From Aureimonas pseudogalii (GTDB lineage: Bacteria > Pseudomonadota > Alphaproteobacteria > Rhizobiales > Rhizobiaceae), in NCBI RefSeq assembly GCF_014196835.1, contig NZ_JACIEK010000005.1, positions 130,811-194,810 on the forward strand: a stretch of 64,000 nt of DNA. The letters run 5' to 3'. Both the position numbers and the translations under genes were made by a program. Positions 42,864-52,425 of the stretch are shown in pieces. Positions within the stretch are counted from its first letter, which is position 1; each line of letters opens with the position of its first letter. Under the pieces are notes generated by a model, which was given only the letters and a program-made list of their open reading frames with translations, made no database searches and was not told where the DNA came from.

Positions 42864-43268
42864 TCAATTGTTGCGGCGCGCCTGCCGGGCGGCGTAGCGC
42901 GCGTCTCGGGCAGCCTTGAGGGCCGCCTCGTCGCGCAGGAAGCTCGCCACATGCTTGTCGGCTTCCTTGGCCTTGGCCTTCTCGGCGGCGAGCTCGGCTT
43001 CGAGCGCCTCCTGCCGGACGGCCTCTTCCTGGGCCGCCACCTCGGCGGCGACGCGCTGGCGCTCGGCCTCTTCGAGAGCCTGAGCTTCGGCTTCCTTGGC
43101 GCGGGCGGCTTCGCGTTCCGCGCGGGCTGCGACCACCAGGGCGCGCTCGGCGCGGCGCGCCTCAAGAGCGGGGTCGGCGAGCTTGGCCTTCGCCTTCTCG
43201 AGAAGAGCGGCCTTGGCCTGGCGTGCGGTGTCGCGGCGCCCCGCAAAATCTGCGTTGTCGTGCTTCAA
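42864..43268 (-). CDS. DUF6481 family protein
   Basis: A 134-residue, highly charged, Ala/Arg/Glu/Lys-rich protein. The N-terminal FAGRRDTARQAKAALLEKAKAKLADPALEARRAER resembles DUF6481 proteins of Hyphomicrobiales. The rest is one long predicted helix or coiled coil ending in DARYAARQARRNN. Function is unknown. The frame has no ATG at the family start, so I place it at TTG 43268, which gives (M)KHDNADFAGRRD. A promoter-like pair lies about 75-100 bases upstream. It is convergent to jetC with a 57-base gap. Confidence 0.75.
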   Translation of the reverse strand: MKHDNADFAGRRDTARQAKAALLEKAKAKLADPALEARRAERALVVAARAEREAARAKEAEAQALEEAERQRVAAEVAAQEEAVRQEALEAELAAEKAKAKEADKHVASFLRDEAALKAARDARYAARQARRNN

Positions 43269-43579
43269 AGTGGAGTCTCGATCATCATCGGTGAGGTTCG
43301 GCGCCCCTTGAGCCGGCGGACCGGGCAGGGCGTACGAAAGTCTTATAGCGCAAAACCTGCGTTTTGCCCAACCCCTATCGCCGCAGCCGGCCGGGCGCGT
43401 GCGGAGATAGGGATCGAGCACTTGCCATCGTCGAGACAATTGCGGCGACGGCAGCAAGCCGCGGAGCAATGTCCCCGTGTCGGCGACAGCCGCCCCGTCG
43501 CCGCGCAAGCCCTTCATCCTGTTGACGCTCTTGCCGAATCATCGATTGTGATGCGACGGCGCGGATTGTAGGCTTGGGC
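43269..43579. other. Divergent intergenic region between DUF6481 and LysM genes (311 bases)
   Basis: It holds the minus-strand promoter listed at 43343-43371 and a plus-strand TTGACG (43522-43527) that may be the -35 box of the LysM gene, with no good -10 box. The hairpin-forming GCAAAAC-N4-GTTTTGC (43350-43367) lies within the minus-strand promoter spacer. No convincing coding frame was seen. Confidence 0.4.
43343..43371 (-). promoter_or_regulatory. Sigma-70-type promoter for the DUF6481 gene
   Basis: On the minus strand, TTGGGC (43371-43366) and CTATAA (43348-43343) are separated by exactly 17 bases. The spacer is mostly a dyad (GCAAAAC/GTTTTGC), which could be an overlapping operator. Confidence 0.5.
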
Positions 43580-45052
43580 ATGCCGCATCCTTCGCGGCTT
43601 CGGATTCTTGAAAGCGTTTCGGTCATGGGTCGACGGCTTCCCGTCCTGTTCTTCGTCGTGGTGCTGGCGGCGTTCGCGCTCGGTTGGCGTTCGGGCGTGT
43701 TCGAGCCGACGCTCGTCGAGCCGGCGCGCGGACCCGAGACCGCGAGCGACGCCGGGCAGGCGCGACAGGCCGCGCTGGAGCCGTCCGTCGTGGATTCCTC
43801 ACCCGTGGCGCCGGTGACGCCGACGCCGTCCGAGCCGAGACAGACGCCTGCGCAGGCGACGTCCGACTCTGCCGCGAAGCCGAGTTTCGACGTGGTGCGC
43901 GTCGAGCCCGACGGGTCCGCCGTCATTGCCGGGCGGGCCGAGCCCGGACGCAGCATCACTGTGGTGAACGGCGATACGGTGCTCGGCGAAACGCGGAGTG
44001 GAGCAGGCGGCGAGTTCGTGCTCGACCTGACGCTTCCGGCTGGCGAGCATCGCCTCCGACTGGCGCAAGGCGACGCCGCCGATGCGAACGCGCCGTCCGC
44101 GCTCTCCGACGAGGCGGCCATCGTCAACGTGCCCCCGAAGGACCGCGCGAACGAGCTGCTCGTGATGATGGAGCGGCCGGGGCAGGCCTCCGAGATCCTC
44201 GTCCGCCCGCGGCCCGCCGAGCCGCAGGTGGCGGCGGTCTCGCCAGTCGAAGTCCCGGCGACGCCGGAGTCGCCCGCCGCCGCTGTCAAACCCGTCACGC
44301 CGTCGCATCCAGACAAGCTTGCGCCGACTGCGGCCGAAACGACCATGGCCGACGGCTCGACGGGTGCCGCGACCGGCCCCGAACGCCGGCTCGCGGTGGA
44401 GGCCGTCGAGATCGAAAACGGTCGCCTGTTCATCGCCGGCTCCGCCGATCCACGCTCCACCATCCGCATCTATCTCGACGACAAGCTCGTGACGGAGACG
44501 CGGGGCGGCGAGGGCGACCGGTTCATCGGCAGCGCGCTCGCGGGCGTCGCGGTCGGCGACCATGTCATCCGCGCCGACGAGATCGGGCCGGACGGGCAAG
44601 TCGTGGCGAGAGCCGAAGTGCCGTTCAACCGGCCCGACCTCGGCTCGATGTCGGCGGTGGCGTCGAGCGCCCGGCCGGCGGACGAGACGGAGCGAACCGC
44701 GAGCGCGCCAATGAACGAAGCGCCGGCGGTGGCTGCGCCGGGCAGCGTGGTTGCGGCGGGCTCGCCCGAAGCGTCGGAGGAGATGACGGCAGCGACGGAT
44801 GCGATCGCCGCCCCGACCGCCGAGGCCGGCCTGCGCACCTCCGTCCAGGCGCCGCTCGAGACGGTGCAGGCGCGCGTCATCATCCGCCGGGGCGATTCGC
44901 TCTGGCGCATCTCGCGCACCACCTACGGGCGGGGCAGTCGATACAGCGTGATCTATCTCGCCAACGGCGACCAGATTCGCAATCCCAACCGGATCTACCC
45001 GGGACAGGTGCTGAAACTGCCCAAGGACGAAGCCAGCGACGGTCAGGGCTGA
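43580..45052 (+). CDS. LysM-domain protein with Ig-like repeats
   Basis: A 490-residue envelope protein. A single N-terminal transmembrane helix (about residues 20-38, LPVLFFVVVLAAFALGW) is followed by a long Ala/Pro/Glu-rich periplasmic region. That region carries two Ig-like or Big-type modules: VVRVEPDGSAVIAGRAEPGRSITVVNGD near 110-200 and VEAVEIENGRLFIAGSADPRSTIRIYLDD near 275-350. A C-terminal LysM domain (VIIRRGDSLWRISRTTYGRGSRYSVIYLANGDQI...PGQVLKLP) should bind peptidoglycan. The pattern is familiar in Hyphomicrobiales, with unknown function in cell-wall upkeep. I use ATG 43580; ATG 43625, just before the helix, is also plausible. Confidence 0.85.
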   Translation: MPHPSRLRILESVSVMGRRLPVLFFVVVLAAFALGWRSGVFEPTLVEPARGPETASDAGQARQAALEPSVVDSSPVAPVTPTPSEPRQTPAQATSDSAAKPSFDVVRVEPDGSAVIAGRAEPGRSITVVNGDTVLGETRSGAGGEFVLDLTLPAGEHRLRLAQGDAADANAPSALSDEAAIVNVPPKDRANELLVMMERPGQASEILVRPRPAEPQVAAVSPVEVPATPESPAAAVKPVTPSHPDKLAPTAAETTMADGSTGAATGPERRLAVEAVEIENGRLFIAGSADPRSTIRIYLDDKLVTETRGGEGDRFIGSALAGVAVGDHVIRADEIGPDGQVVARAEVPFNRPDLGSMSAVASSARPADETERTASAPMNEAPAVAAPGSVVAAGSPEASEEMTAATDAIAAPTAEAGLRTSVQAPLETVQARVIIRRGDSLWRISRTTYGRGSRYSVIYLANGDQIRNPNRIYPGQVLKLPKDEASDGQG

Positions 45053-45270
45053 CGGCCAGACGCCAGTGTCCACGGCTGACGGTCCGTTCGTGGACATTCG
45101 GTCGCGCATGGGAGCCATCGCACTGGTCGAGCGGGGCGGGGAGGACTAGAACCCTTCCAAATCGGCGGGCCAGACGGCCACGCCCTTCGCGCAGCGGCGC
45201 GACCTCCAGCGGAATCGATCGACCCTTGTCCCGACCAGAACAGCCTGCGGTGTCCGGCGACGGCAGCGCC

Positions 45271-47121
45271 ATGTGGACGACGCTCAAGAACCTGTGGCCC
45301 TACATGTGGCCGCAGGAGAGGCCGGACCTGAGGGCCCGCGTGCTCTGGGCGAGCTTCTATCTCGTGCTCGCCAAGCTGCTGACGGTGGGCATTCCCTATT
45401 TCTACAAATGGGCCACCGACGCGCTGGACGGCGCGAACTCCGCCGAGCGCGTGCTGCCGCTGATCCTCACCGGCGCCATCACGCTCGTCGTCGCCTACAA
45501 CGTGGCGCGTGTCGTCTCGGTCGCGCTCAACCAGCTGCGCGACGCGCTCTTCGCCCGCGTCGGGCAATATGCGGTGCGGGTGCTCGCCTACCGCACCTTC
45601 GTGCACATGCACGAGCTCTCGCTGCGCTTCCATCTGGAGCGGCGCACCGGTGGCCTCAGCCGCATCATCGAGCGCGGCACCAAGGGCATCGAGACGATCG
45701 TGCGCTTCACGATCCTCAACACCGTGCCGACCATCCTCGAATTCGCGCTGACGGCGGCGATCTTCGGCTTCACCTACGGCGTCTGGTATCTCGTCGTCAT
45801 CGCGGCCACGGTGTTTCTCTACGGCTGGTTCACGATCAAGGCGAGCGACTGGCGCATCGGCATCCGCCGCGAGATGAACGAGAGCGACACCGACGCCAAC
45901 ACCAAGGCGATCGACTCGCTTCTGAACTTCGAGACCGTCAAGTATTTCGGCAACGAGACGATGGAGGCCGAGCGCTTCGACCGCTCGATGGCGCGCTACG
46001 AGAAGGCGGCGACGCAGACCTGGACCTCGCTCGGCTGGCTGAACTTCGGGCAGGGCGTCATCTTCTCGGCCGGCATGGGCACGGCGATGGTGATGTCGGC
46101 GCTGGAGGTGCGCGCGGGCACGCAGACGCTCGGCGACTTCGTCTTCATCAACGCGCTGCTGATGCAGCTCTCGATCCCGCTCAACTTCATCGGCTTCGTC
46201 TATCGCGAGATCCGGCAGGGCCTCACCGATATGGAGGAGATGTTCCGCCTCCTCGCCATCCGGCAGGAGGTGACGGACCGCGCCGACGCGCCGGACCTGA
46301 GCGTACGCGAGGGCGCCATCCGCTTCGAGGACGTGCGCTTCTCCTACGACCCGGAGCGGCAGATCCTGAAGGGCATCTCGTTCGAGGTGCCGGCGGGCAA
46401 GTCGGTGGCGATCGTCGGGCCGTCGGGCGCCGGCAAGTCGACGATCTCGCGCCTGATGTTCCGGTTCTACGACGTGGATTCCGGCCGCATCACGATCGAC
46501 GGGCAGGACATCGCCGGCGTTCGGCAGGCGAGCGTGCGCGCGGCCATCGGCATCGTGCCGCAGGACACCGTGCTCTTCAACGACACGATCGCCTACAACA
46601 TCCGCTACGGCCGCCCCGACGCGCCGGAAGACGAGGTGCGGCGCGCCGCCGATCTCGCGCAGATCGCCGGCTTCATCGAGATGCTGCCGGAGGGGTTCGA
46701 GACGATGGTCGGCGAGCGGGGTCTGAAGCTCTCGGGAGGCGAGAAGCAGCGCGTCGCTATCGCTCGCACCATCCTCAAGAGCCCGCCGATCCTCATCCTC
46801 GACGAGGCGACCTCGGCGCTCGACACGCACACCGAACAGGAGATCCAGAGCGCGCTGCAACTCGTCTCGCAGCAGCGCACGACGTTGACGATCGCGCACC
46901 GGCTCTCGACCATCATCGACGCCGACGAGATCATCGTCCTGCGCGCCGGCGAGATCGTGGAGCGCGGTACGCATCGCGACCTCCTGGCCGCCGGCCGGCT
47001 CTACGCCGAGATGTGGGCGATGCAGCGCGAGGCGAGCGAGGCGGAAGAGACCTTGCGCCGCGCCCGCGAGGCCGATGCGCTCGGCGTGCTGGAACGCAAG
47101 CGTGACCGCCAGCCGGTGTGA
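45271..47121 (+). CDS. Atm1-type ABC exporter (ABCB7/HMT1 family)
   Basis: A 616-residue half-transporter with a six-helix membrane domain (residues 1-330) and a C-terminal ATPase. Family marks are YKWATDALDG in the first periplasmic loop, SLRFHLERRTGGLSRIIERGTKGIE, and NETDAN-like MNESDTDANTKAIDSLLNFETVKYFGNE, a hallmark of Atm1 proteins where glutathione binds. ATPase motifs are GPSGAGKST, LSGGEKQRVAIART and ILILDEATSALD. It probably exports glutathione-linked sulfur or metal compounds, linked to iron-sulfur or heavy-metal homeostasis. ATG 45271 has no clear ribosome binding site; a TTG at 45226 in frame would add 15 residues. Confidence 0.92.
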   Translation: MWTTLKNLWPYMWPQERPDLRARVLWASFYLVLAKLLTVGIPYFYKWATDALDGANSAERVLPLILTGAITLVVAYNVARVVSVALNQLRDALFARVGQYAVRVLAYRTFVHMHELSLRFHLERRTGGLSRIIERGTKGIETIVRFTILNTVPTILEFALTAAIFGFTYGVWYLVVIAATVFLYGWFTIKASDWRIGIRREMNESDTDANTKAIDSLLNFETVKYFGNETMEAERFDRSMARYEKAATQTWTSLGWLNFGQGVIFSAGMGTAMVMSALEVRAGTQTLGDFVFINALLMQLSIPLNFIGFVYREIRQGLTDMEEMFRLLAIRQEVTDRADAPDLSVREGAIRFEDVRFSYDPERQILKGISFEVPAGKSVAIVGPSGAGKSTISRLMFRFYDVDSGRITIDGQDIAGVRQASVRAAIGIVPQDTVLFNDTIAYNIRYGRPDAPEDEVRRAADLAQIAGFIEMLPEGFETMVGERGLKLSGGEKQRVAIARTILKSPPILILDEATSALDTHTEQEIQSALQLVSQQRTTLTIAHRLSTIIDADEIIVLRAGEIVERGTHRDLLAAGRLYAEMWAMQREASEAEETLRRAREADALGVLERKRDRQPV

Positions 47122-47255
47122 CGCCAGTCTCGCCGTGCGGCTTCTCGCGTTGAGCCCGCCGGCATTCCCCCCTATGTGAAGACGACGGCGCCGGCGACGG
47201 TGCCGATCGTGCGCCGATCCCGGCGACCTGCCACCCTGAAAGGATCCCGCTCTCG

Positions 47256-47954
47256 ATGGACATGATCGCATCGATCCGCAACGCTCTGGTGCCCATCCAT
47301 CGAGCCGGCACCCCCTTCATCGCCGGGTTCTTCGTTGCCGCCGTGCTGCTCGGGCTCCTGTGGGAGCCGCTGTTCTGGGCCGGTCTCGTGCTGACGCTCT
47401 GGTGCGCTTACTTCTTCCGCGATCCCGCGCGCGTCACGCCGGTCTCGGATCATCTGGCCGTGAGTCCGGCGGACGGGCGCGTCTCGTTGGTCGGCCATGT
47501 CGTGCCGCCCACGGAACTCGGCCTCGGCGACGAGCCGTTGCTGCGCATCTCCATCTTCATGAACGTCTTCGACTGCCACGTGAACCGCGCCCCGGTGCGC
47601 GGTCGCATCGCGCGGATCGCCTACAAGGAGGGGCAGTTCAAGAACGCCGAGCTCGATAAGGCGAGCGAGGTGAACGAGCGCTCGTCCCTGGTGATCGACA
47701 GCCCGCGCGGCGAGGTCGGCGTGGTGCAGATTGCCGGCGCCATCGCGCGGCGCATCATCGTCTTCTCGCAGACCGGCGACCATCTGGAGGCCGGCGAGCG
47801 CTTCGGTCTCATCCGCTTCGGCTCGCGGCTCGACATCTACCTCCCCGACGGCGCGGTCGCGCGCGTCGCGGAAGGGCAGACGGCGGTGGCCGGCGAGACC
47901 GTAATCGCGGACTACGCGGAGCGCTCGCACGGCTGGTCGTGGCGCAAGGATTGA
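47256..47954 (+). CDS. psd: Phosphatidylserine decarboxylase (short, bacterial type)
   Basis: A 232-residue pyruvoyl enzyme that makes phosphatidylethanolamine from phosphatidylserine at the inner membrane. The N-terminal hydrophobic part (residues 20-50) is followed by [36 protein letters not shown] with the catalytic His, and the self-cleavage region [14 protein letters not shown], where Gly-Ser (near residue 189) splits the alpha and beta chains. The short length is normal for the rhizobial Psd. It is followed by pssA four bases later, giving both steps of the pathway in one operon. Confidence 0.95.
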   Translation: MDMIASIRNALVPIHRAGTPFIAGFFVAAVLLGLLWEPLFWAGLVLTLWCAYFFRDPARVTPVSDHLAVSPADGRVSLVGHVVPPTELGLGDEPLLRISIFMNVFDCHVNRAPVRGRIARIAYKEGQFKNAELDKASEVNERSSLVIDSPRGEVGVVQIAGAIARRIIVFSQTGDHLEAGERFGLIRFGSRLDIYLPDGAVARVAEGQTAVAGETVIADYAERSHGWSWRKD

Positions 47955-47958
47955 TGGG

Positions 47959-48768
47959 ATGATCGAGCCGACCCCGAGCGACCCTCTCGCAGCGCCCAAG
48001 CCCACACCCGCCGCGTCGCGGGTGTCGTTTCGGCAGATCCTGCCCAACCTCGTGACGATCCTGTCGATCTGCGCGGGCGTCACTGGCATCCGCTTCGCCT
48101 TCGAAGGTCGGTTCGAGCTGGCAGTGGGACTGGTGCTCGGCGCGGCCTTCCTCGACGGCATCGACGGGCGCATCGCGCGGCTCGTCAACGGCCAGAGCCG
48201 CTTCGGCGCCGAGATGGATTCGCTCGCCGACATCTGCAATTTCGGCGTGGCGCCGGCGCTGCTGCTCTATGCCTACACGCTGCACGACGCCGGCTCGATC
48301 GGCTGGATCGCGGCGCTTCTCTACATTAGCGGCTGCGCGCTGCGCCTCGCGCGCTTCAACACGATGCTGGACGAGCCCAACCGCCCGGCCTGGAAGACCG
48401 CCTATTTCGTCGGCGTGCCCGCGCCGGCGGGGGCAGGGCTCGCGCTCTTTCCGGTCTATCTCGGCTTCACCAGCAACGTGAACTTCCCGGACATCACCGC
48501 CTTCGTCGCGGCGCTCTACCTCGTCGCGATCGGTCTGCTGATGGCGAGCCGCATACCCACCTATTCCGGCAAGACGATCGGCATCCCCGTGCGGCGCGAC
48601 TACGTCGTGCCGATGATCCTCTTCGTGGTCCTCTATATCGGCCTGCTGCTCAGCTTCTTCTGGGAAACGCTGACGGTCTCGGCGCTCGCCTACTTCGCGT
48701 CCATTCCCTTCGCGGTCCGCTCCTATCGCCGGCAGGTCGCCCGCAACCCCGTCGAGCCGCACGTCTGA
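47959..48768 (+). CDS. pssA: CDP-diacylglycerol-serine O-phosphatidyltransferase
   Basis: A 269-residue integral membrane enzyme that forms phosphatidylserine, the substrate of Psd. The CDP-alcohol phosphotransferase motif is complete: DGIDGRIARLVNGQSRFGAEMD with the later SLAD, supplying the four metal/catalytic Asp residues. About seven or eight hydrophobic helices cover the rest. It sits four bases after psd, in the usual rhizobial order. The next gene (PPOX family) starts 10 bases later and may be co-transcribed. Confidence 0.95.
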   Translation: MIEPTPSDPLAAPKPTPAASRVSFRQILPNLVTILSICAGVTGIRFAFEGRFELAVGLVLGAAFLDGIDGRIARLVNGQSRFGAEMDSLADICNFGVAPALLLYAYTLHDAGSIGWIAALLYISGCALRLARFNTMLDEPNRPAWKTAYFVGVPAPAGAGLALFPVYLGFTSNVNFPDITAFVAALYLVAIGLLMASRIPTYSGKTIGIPVRRDYVVPMILFVVLYIGLLLSFFWETLTVSALAYFASIPFAVRSYRRQVARNPVEPHV

Positions 48769-48778
48769 GGAGATTCGC

Positions 48779-49333
48779 ATGGCCAAGCAGTTCGCCGCGA
48801 TCGACGAGGCGCGGCAGGCCTTCGTCGAGCGCCAGCGCATCTTCTTCGCAGGCTCGGCGGTGGAGGGCAGCCGGGTCAACATCTCGCCGCGCTCCACCGA
48901 GCACCTGCACGTGCTCGGGCCCAACGCGGTCGCCTATCTCGACCTGACCGGCAGCGGCAGCGAGACGGCCGCGCACATCCGGGCCGGGGGCGCGATGACG
49001 ATCATGCTCTGCGCCTTCGAAGGGCCGCCGTTGATCCTGCGCCTCTACGGCAAGGGTCGCGTCGATTTTCGGGGCTCGCCCGCCTACGACGCCTTCCTTG
49101 CGGAGCGCTACGACGGCCGCGAACCGCTCGGCGCCCGGCAGGTCGTGACGCTCGGCATCAATCTCGTGCAGACCTCATGCGGCTACGCCGTGCCGCTCTT
49201 CGCGCGCACGGGCGAGCGGCCGGTGCTCGACCGCTGGGCTGAGGCGAAGGGCGAGGACGGGCTGAAGGCCTACCGTCTGGAGAAGAACCTCGTCAGCATC
49301 GACGGGTTGCCGACCGGCTTCGCGGAAGCCTGA
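48779..49333 (+). CDS. Pyridoxamine 5'-phosphate oxidase-family (FMN-binding) protein
   Basis: A 184-residue split-barrel flavoprotein of the PPOX superfamily. The N-terminal ERQRIFFAGSAVEGSRVNISPRST and VAYLDLTGSGSETAAHIRAGG regions correspond to the strand with conserved phosphate contacts. ILRLYGKGRVDFRGS and a C-terminal QTSCGYAVPLF strand follow. These standalone proteins are common in alphaproteobacteria; substrate and role are mostly unknown. Cys in TSCGYAVP is conserved in related sequences as far as I recall, not verified. GGAG lies just upstream of ATG 48779. Confidence 0.85.
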   Translation: MAKQFAAIDEARQAFVERQRIFFAGSAVEGSRVNISPRSTEHLHVLGPNAVAYLDLTGSGSETAAHIRAGGAMTIMLCAFEGPPLILRLYGKGRVDFRGSPAYDAFLAERYDGREPLGARQVVTLGINLVQTSCGYAVPLFARTGERPVLDRWAEAKGEDGLKAYRLEKNLVSIDGLPTGFAEA

Positions 49334-49345
49334 CGGGGCCTTGCC

Positions 49346-50086
49346 TCACTCGGGATCGCGGTAGGCAAGGAAGCAGTTCTTGCGCACGTCGAAGAGCCCG
49401 CCGGTCTGCGTCACCGACGGCAGGGTCAGCGGCAGGATGGCGGCAGCGACGTCCGTCGCCTTCGGCAGCGTGTCCGGGTCTTCGCCCGGCATCGCCATCG
49501 CCCGCATCGCCGTGCGCGTGGCGCCGGGGTTCACCGAGTTCACCCGCAGGGGGAGGTTCGCGGTCTCGTTGGCCCAAGAGCGCACCATTGCCTCGCCCGC
49601 CGCCTTGGTGGCGGCGTAGAGGCTCCAGAACGCCTTGCAGGAATGCGCGGCACCCGACGACAGGAACACAGCCCGGCCGGCTTCAGACGCGCGCAGCAGC
49701 GGGTCCACCGCCCGGATCAGCCGCCACGTCGCGGTGACGTTGAGCATCATCGTCTTCTCGAAGGTCTTCGCCTCGATATGGCCGATGGGCGCGAGCACAC
49801 CGAGCGACCCGGCATTGGCGACGAGCACGTCGAGCTTGCCCCAACGCTCGTGGATGGCCCCGCCCAGCCGGTCGATGCCCGCCATGTCGGCGAGGTCGAG
49901 CGGCACGAGCGTCGCCGAGCCGCCGGCGGCCTTGATCTCGTCGTCGAGATCCTCCAGTCCGCCGACGGTGCGGGCGGTGGCGACGACATGGGCGCCCTCT
50001 GCTGCCAGCAGCTTGGCTAGCTGGTAGCCGATGCCGCGCGAGGCACCGGTGACGAGCGCGACGCGCCCTTCGAGTTGTCCTGCCAT
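49346..50086 (-). CDS. SDR-family NAD(P)-dependent oxidoreductase
   Basis: A 246-residue classical short-chain dehydrogenase. Motifs are VTGASRGIGYQ (cofactor), ADMAG, NAG at VANAGSLGVL, the catalytic Ser in FLSSGAAHSCKAFW and Tyr-x3-Lys in LYAATKAAGE, then VNPGATRTAM. The substrate is unknown. It directly follows purF on the same strand with a 17-base gap, a conserved neighbour pair in Rhizobiales, so it is probably read from the same transcript. The C-terminal DVRKNCFLAYRDPE is the expected end for the family subgroup. Confidence 0.9.
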   Translation of the reverse strand: MAGQLEGRVALVTGASRGIGYQLAKLLAAEGAHVVATARTVGGLEDLDDEIKAAGGSATLVPLDLADMAGIDRLGGAIHERWGKLDVLVANAGSLGVLAPIGHIEAKTFEKTMMLNVTATWRLIRAVDPLLRASEAGRAVFLSSGAAHSCKAFWSLYAATKAAGEAMVRSWANETANLPLRVNSVNPGATRTAMRAMAMPGEDPDTLPKATDVAAAILPLTLPSVTQTGGLFDVRKNCFLAYRDPE

Positions 50087-50103
50087 GGTCGGACCGATCC
50101 TCC

Positions 50104-51564
50104 TCAGCCGTTGCCGCCGAGCAGCGAGAGCTGGCGCACGTTGTCGGAGCCGTCGAAGTCGGTGAGGGCAGTCGGATAGTCGCCGGTGAAGCAGGCGTCG
50201 CAGAACTGCGGGGCGTGCGGGTTGCGCTCCGGCTCGAAGGAGGCGCGGTAGAGCCCGTCGATCGTCACGAAGGCGAGGCTGTCCACCTGGATGTACTCGG
50301 CCATCTCCTCGATCGTCATGCGCGAGGCCAGAAGCTTCGACTTTTCCGGCGTGTCGACGCCGTAGAAGCAGGAGGCGCGGGTGGGCGGCGAGGCGATGCG
50401 CATATGCACTTCCGTGGCCCCGGCCTCGCGCACCATGCGCACGATCTTCTGCGAGGTGGTGCCGCGCACGATCGAGTCGTCCACGAGGATGACGCGCTTG
50501 CCCTCGATCATCGCCCGGTTGGCGTTGTGCTTGAGCTTCACGCCCATGTGGCGGATCGAATCGGAAGGCTGGATGAAGGTGCGCCCGACATAGTGGTTGC
50601 GGATGATGCCGAGCTCGAAGGGAAGCTTTGCCTCCTGCGCATAGCCGATGGCTGCGGGGACGCCGGAATCGGGCACAGGCACCACGATGTCGCCCGTCTC
50701 CACGCTCTCGCGCGCCAGCTCGGCGCCGATCCGCTTGCGGATCTCGTAGACGTTGCGGCCCTCGACGTTGGAATCGGGCCGCGCGAAATAGACGTATTCG
50801 AAAATGCAGAAGCGCGAGCGGCGGGCTTGGAACGGGAACAGGCACTCCACGCCTTCGTCGCTGACGATCACCATCTCGCCCGGCTCGATGTCGCGCACGA
50901 AGGTGGCGCCGATGATGTCGAGCGCGCAGGTTTCCGAGGCGAGGATCACCGAGCCTTCGAGTTCGCCGAGCACGAGCGGCCGGATACCCAGCGGATCGCG
51001 CACGCCGATCATGCGGCCGGGCGCCATGCCGACCAGCGAGAAGGCGCCTTCGAGGCGCGACAGCGCGTCGATCAGCTTGTCGGTGAAGGCCCGCGCGCCG
51101 GAGGTGGCGACGAGGTGGAGGATCGTCTCGGTGTCGGAGGTGGATGAGAAGATCGAGCCGCGACGCTGCAATTCGCGCTGCACCGTCATGGCGTTGGTGA
51201 TGTTGCCGTTGTGGGCGACGGCGAAGCCGCCGGCCGACAGCTCGGCGAAGAAGGGCTGGACGTTGCGCAGACCGCCGCCGCCGGTGGTGGCGTAGCGCGT
51301 GTGGCCGATGGCGCAGGTGCCGGGCAGGCGCTCCAGCACCGACTGCTTGGTGAACGTGTCGCCGATCAGGCCGGCGTGGCGCTCCACGTGGAACTGCGTG
51401 CCGTCGTAGGAGACGATGCCCGCCGCCTCCTGGCCCCGATGCTGCAGCGAATGGAGGCCGAGCGTGACGAGGGCCGCCGCGTCGGTGCGGGCGAAGATGC
51501 CGAAGACGCCGCATTCCTCATGCAGACTGTCGTCGTCCGTGTCGCCGAAGGGGGTCTCGCCCAT
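50104..51564 (-). CDS. purF: Amidophosphoribosyltransferase
   Basis: A 486-residue first enzyme of purine synthesis, converting PRPP and glutamine to phosphoribosylamine. The N-terminal propeptide (about 17 residues) ends before CGVFGIFAR, whose Cys18 becomes the N-terminal nucleophile of the glutaminase domain after processing. GLHSLQHRGQEAAGI and GHTRYATTGG follow. The phosphoribosyltransferase domain has the PRPP loop VILVDDSIVRGTTSQKIV. The C-terminal cysteine pairs (TRASCFYGVDTP, FCDACFTGDYP) could bind an iron-sulfur cluster or zinc. ATG 51564 is chosen from the conserved start MGETPFGDTDDDS. cvpA lies upstream on the same strand. Confidence 0.96.
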   Translation of the reverse strand: MGETPFGDTDDDSLHEECGVFGIFARTDAAALVTLGLHSLQHRGQEAAGIVSYDGTQFHVERHAGLIGDTFTKQSVLERLPGTCAIGHTRYATTGGGGLRNVQPFFAELSAGGFAVAHNGNITNAMTVQRELQRRGSIFSSTSDTETILHLVATSGARAFTDKLIDALSRLEGAFSLVGMAPGRMIGVRDPLGIRPLVLGELEGSVILASETCALDIIGATFVRDIEPGEMVIVSDEGVECLFPFQARRSRFCIFEYVYFARPDSNVEGRNVYEIRKRIGAELARESVETGDIVVPVPDSGVPAAIGYAQEAKLPFELGIIRNHYVGRTFIQPSDSIRHMGVKLKHNANRAMIEGKRVILVDDSIVRGTTSQKIVRMVREAGATEVHMRIASPPTRASCFYGVDTPEKSKLLASRMTIEEMAEYIQVDSLAFVTIDGLYRASFEPERNPHAPQFCDACFTGDYPTALTDFDGSDNVRQLSLLGGNG

Positions 51565-51714
51565 GGTGTCACACCCTTTTTCCCAAACACCGGAGGTCGC
51601 GGCGCCCGTCATCCAAAGATGGGGACCGCTCCGGGAAAACAAACCAGAAACGCTCGGGCCGTCGCCGTCCCGAGCCGATCGTTCGACGGGCCGCCGCAAT
51701 GCGGCAGCCGGATG

Positions 51715-52347
51715 TCAGTTCGCGGGCGCTTCCGCGGGCTGCTCGCCCTGCTGGATCGCATCCTCGATGGAACTGGGCTGGTCCGCCATGCCGCTGTCGG
51801 GAGCTGGCGTGCCGTCGGGCGCGGCCGGCGGCGTGCCGAAGCGCTCGCGAATCTGCTCTTCCGGATTGTCGGGCAGCGCCGCCACCAGCTTGACGCCGAG
51901 TTCGTCGAGCATCGGCTTGGAGCGCGCGGCGGTGACCCAGCTCGGCTGGTTGCCGGCCTCGGGCGGCGTAAGCCAGTTGAAGAAGACCATGGCGACGACC
52001 ACGAGCAGCAGGCCGCGCGCCGCGCCGAAGAGGAAGCCCAGCGTGCGGTCGATCGCGCCGACGCGGCTGTCGATGATGAAGTCGGCGATCTTCAGCGTGA
52101 TGAAGGAAACGATGATCAGCGTCAGGAAGAACAGGCCGGCGGCGGCAGCGGCCGTCGCCACCGTCTCGCTCGAAATATACTGCCGCGCGAAGGGCGTAAC
52201 CTGCCCGTAGAACAGGAAGGCGACCGCCGCGGCGGCCACCCAGGACAGGACGGACAGGACCTCGCGCGAGAAGCCGCGGACCATGGCGAGCAGCGCCGAG
52301 ATCAGCATGATGGCGACGAGGATCGCGTCCAACAGGGTGAATGTCAT
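51715..52347 (-). CDS. cvpA: CvpA family membrane protein
   Basis: A 210-residue inner-membrane protein with four hydrophobic segments between residues 5 and 125. It has the conserved GFSREVLSVLSWVAAAAVAF helix and RTLGFLFGAARGLLLVVVAMV helix of the CvpA (colicin V production) family. The last 80 residues are polar and proline-rich and probably cytoplasmic or periplasmic. cvpA before purF is a classic arrangement across proteobacteria. The molecular role is unclear, although the family is linked to envelope and bile-salt tolerance in other bacteria. Confidence 0.93.
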   Translation of the reverse strand: MTFTLLDAILVAIMLISALLAMVRGFSREVLSVLSWVAAAAVAFLFYGQVTPFARQYISSETVATAAAAAGLFFLTLIIVSFITLKIADFIIDSRVGAIDRTLGFLFGAARGLLLVVVAMVFFNWLTPPEAGNQPSWVTAARSKPMLDELGVKLVAALPDNPEEQIRERFGTPPAAPDGTPAPDSGMADQPSSIEDAIQQGEQPAEAPAN

Positions 52348-52425
52348 TCGGGGCCGGGCCTCTCGGGGTCTCGAACGTTTCCAAACGTGCGACCGCTGTT
52401 CTTACAGAGCGTGCAGCGCGAAAAA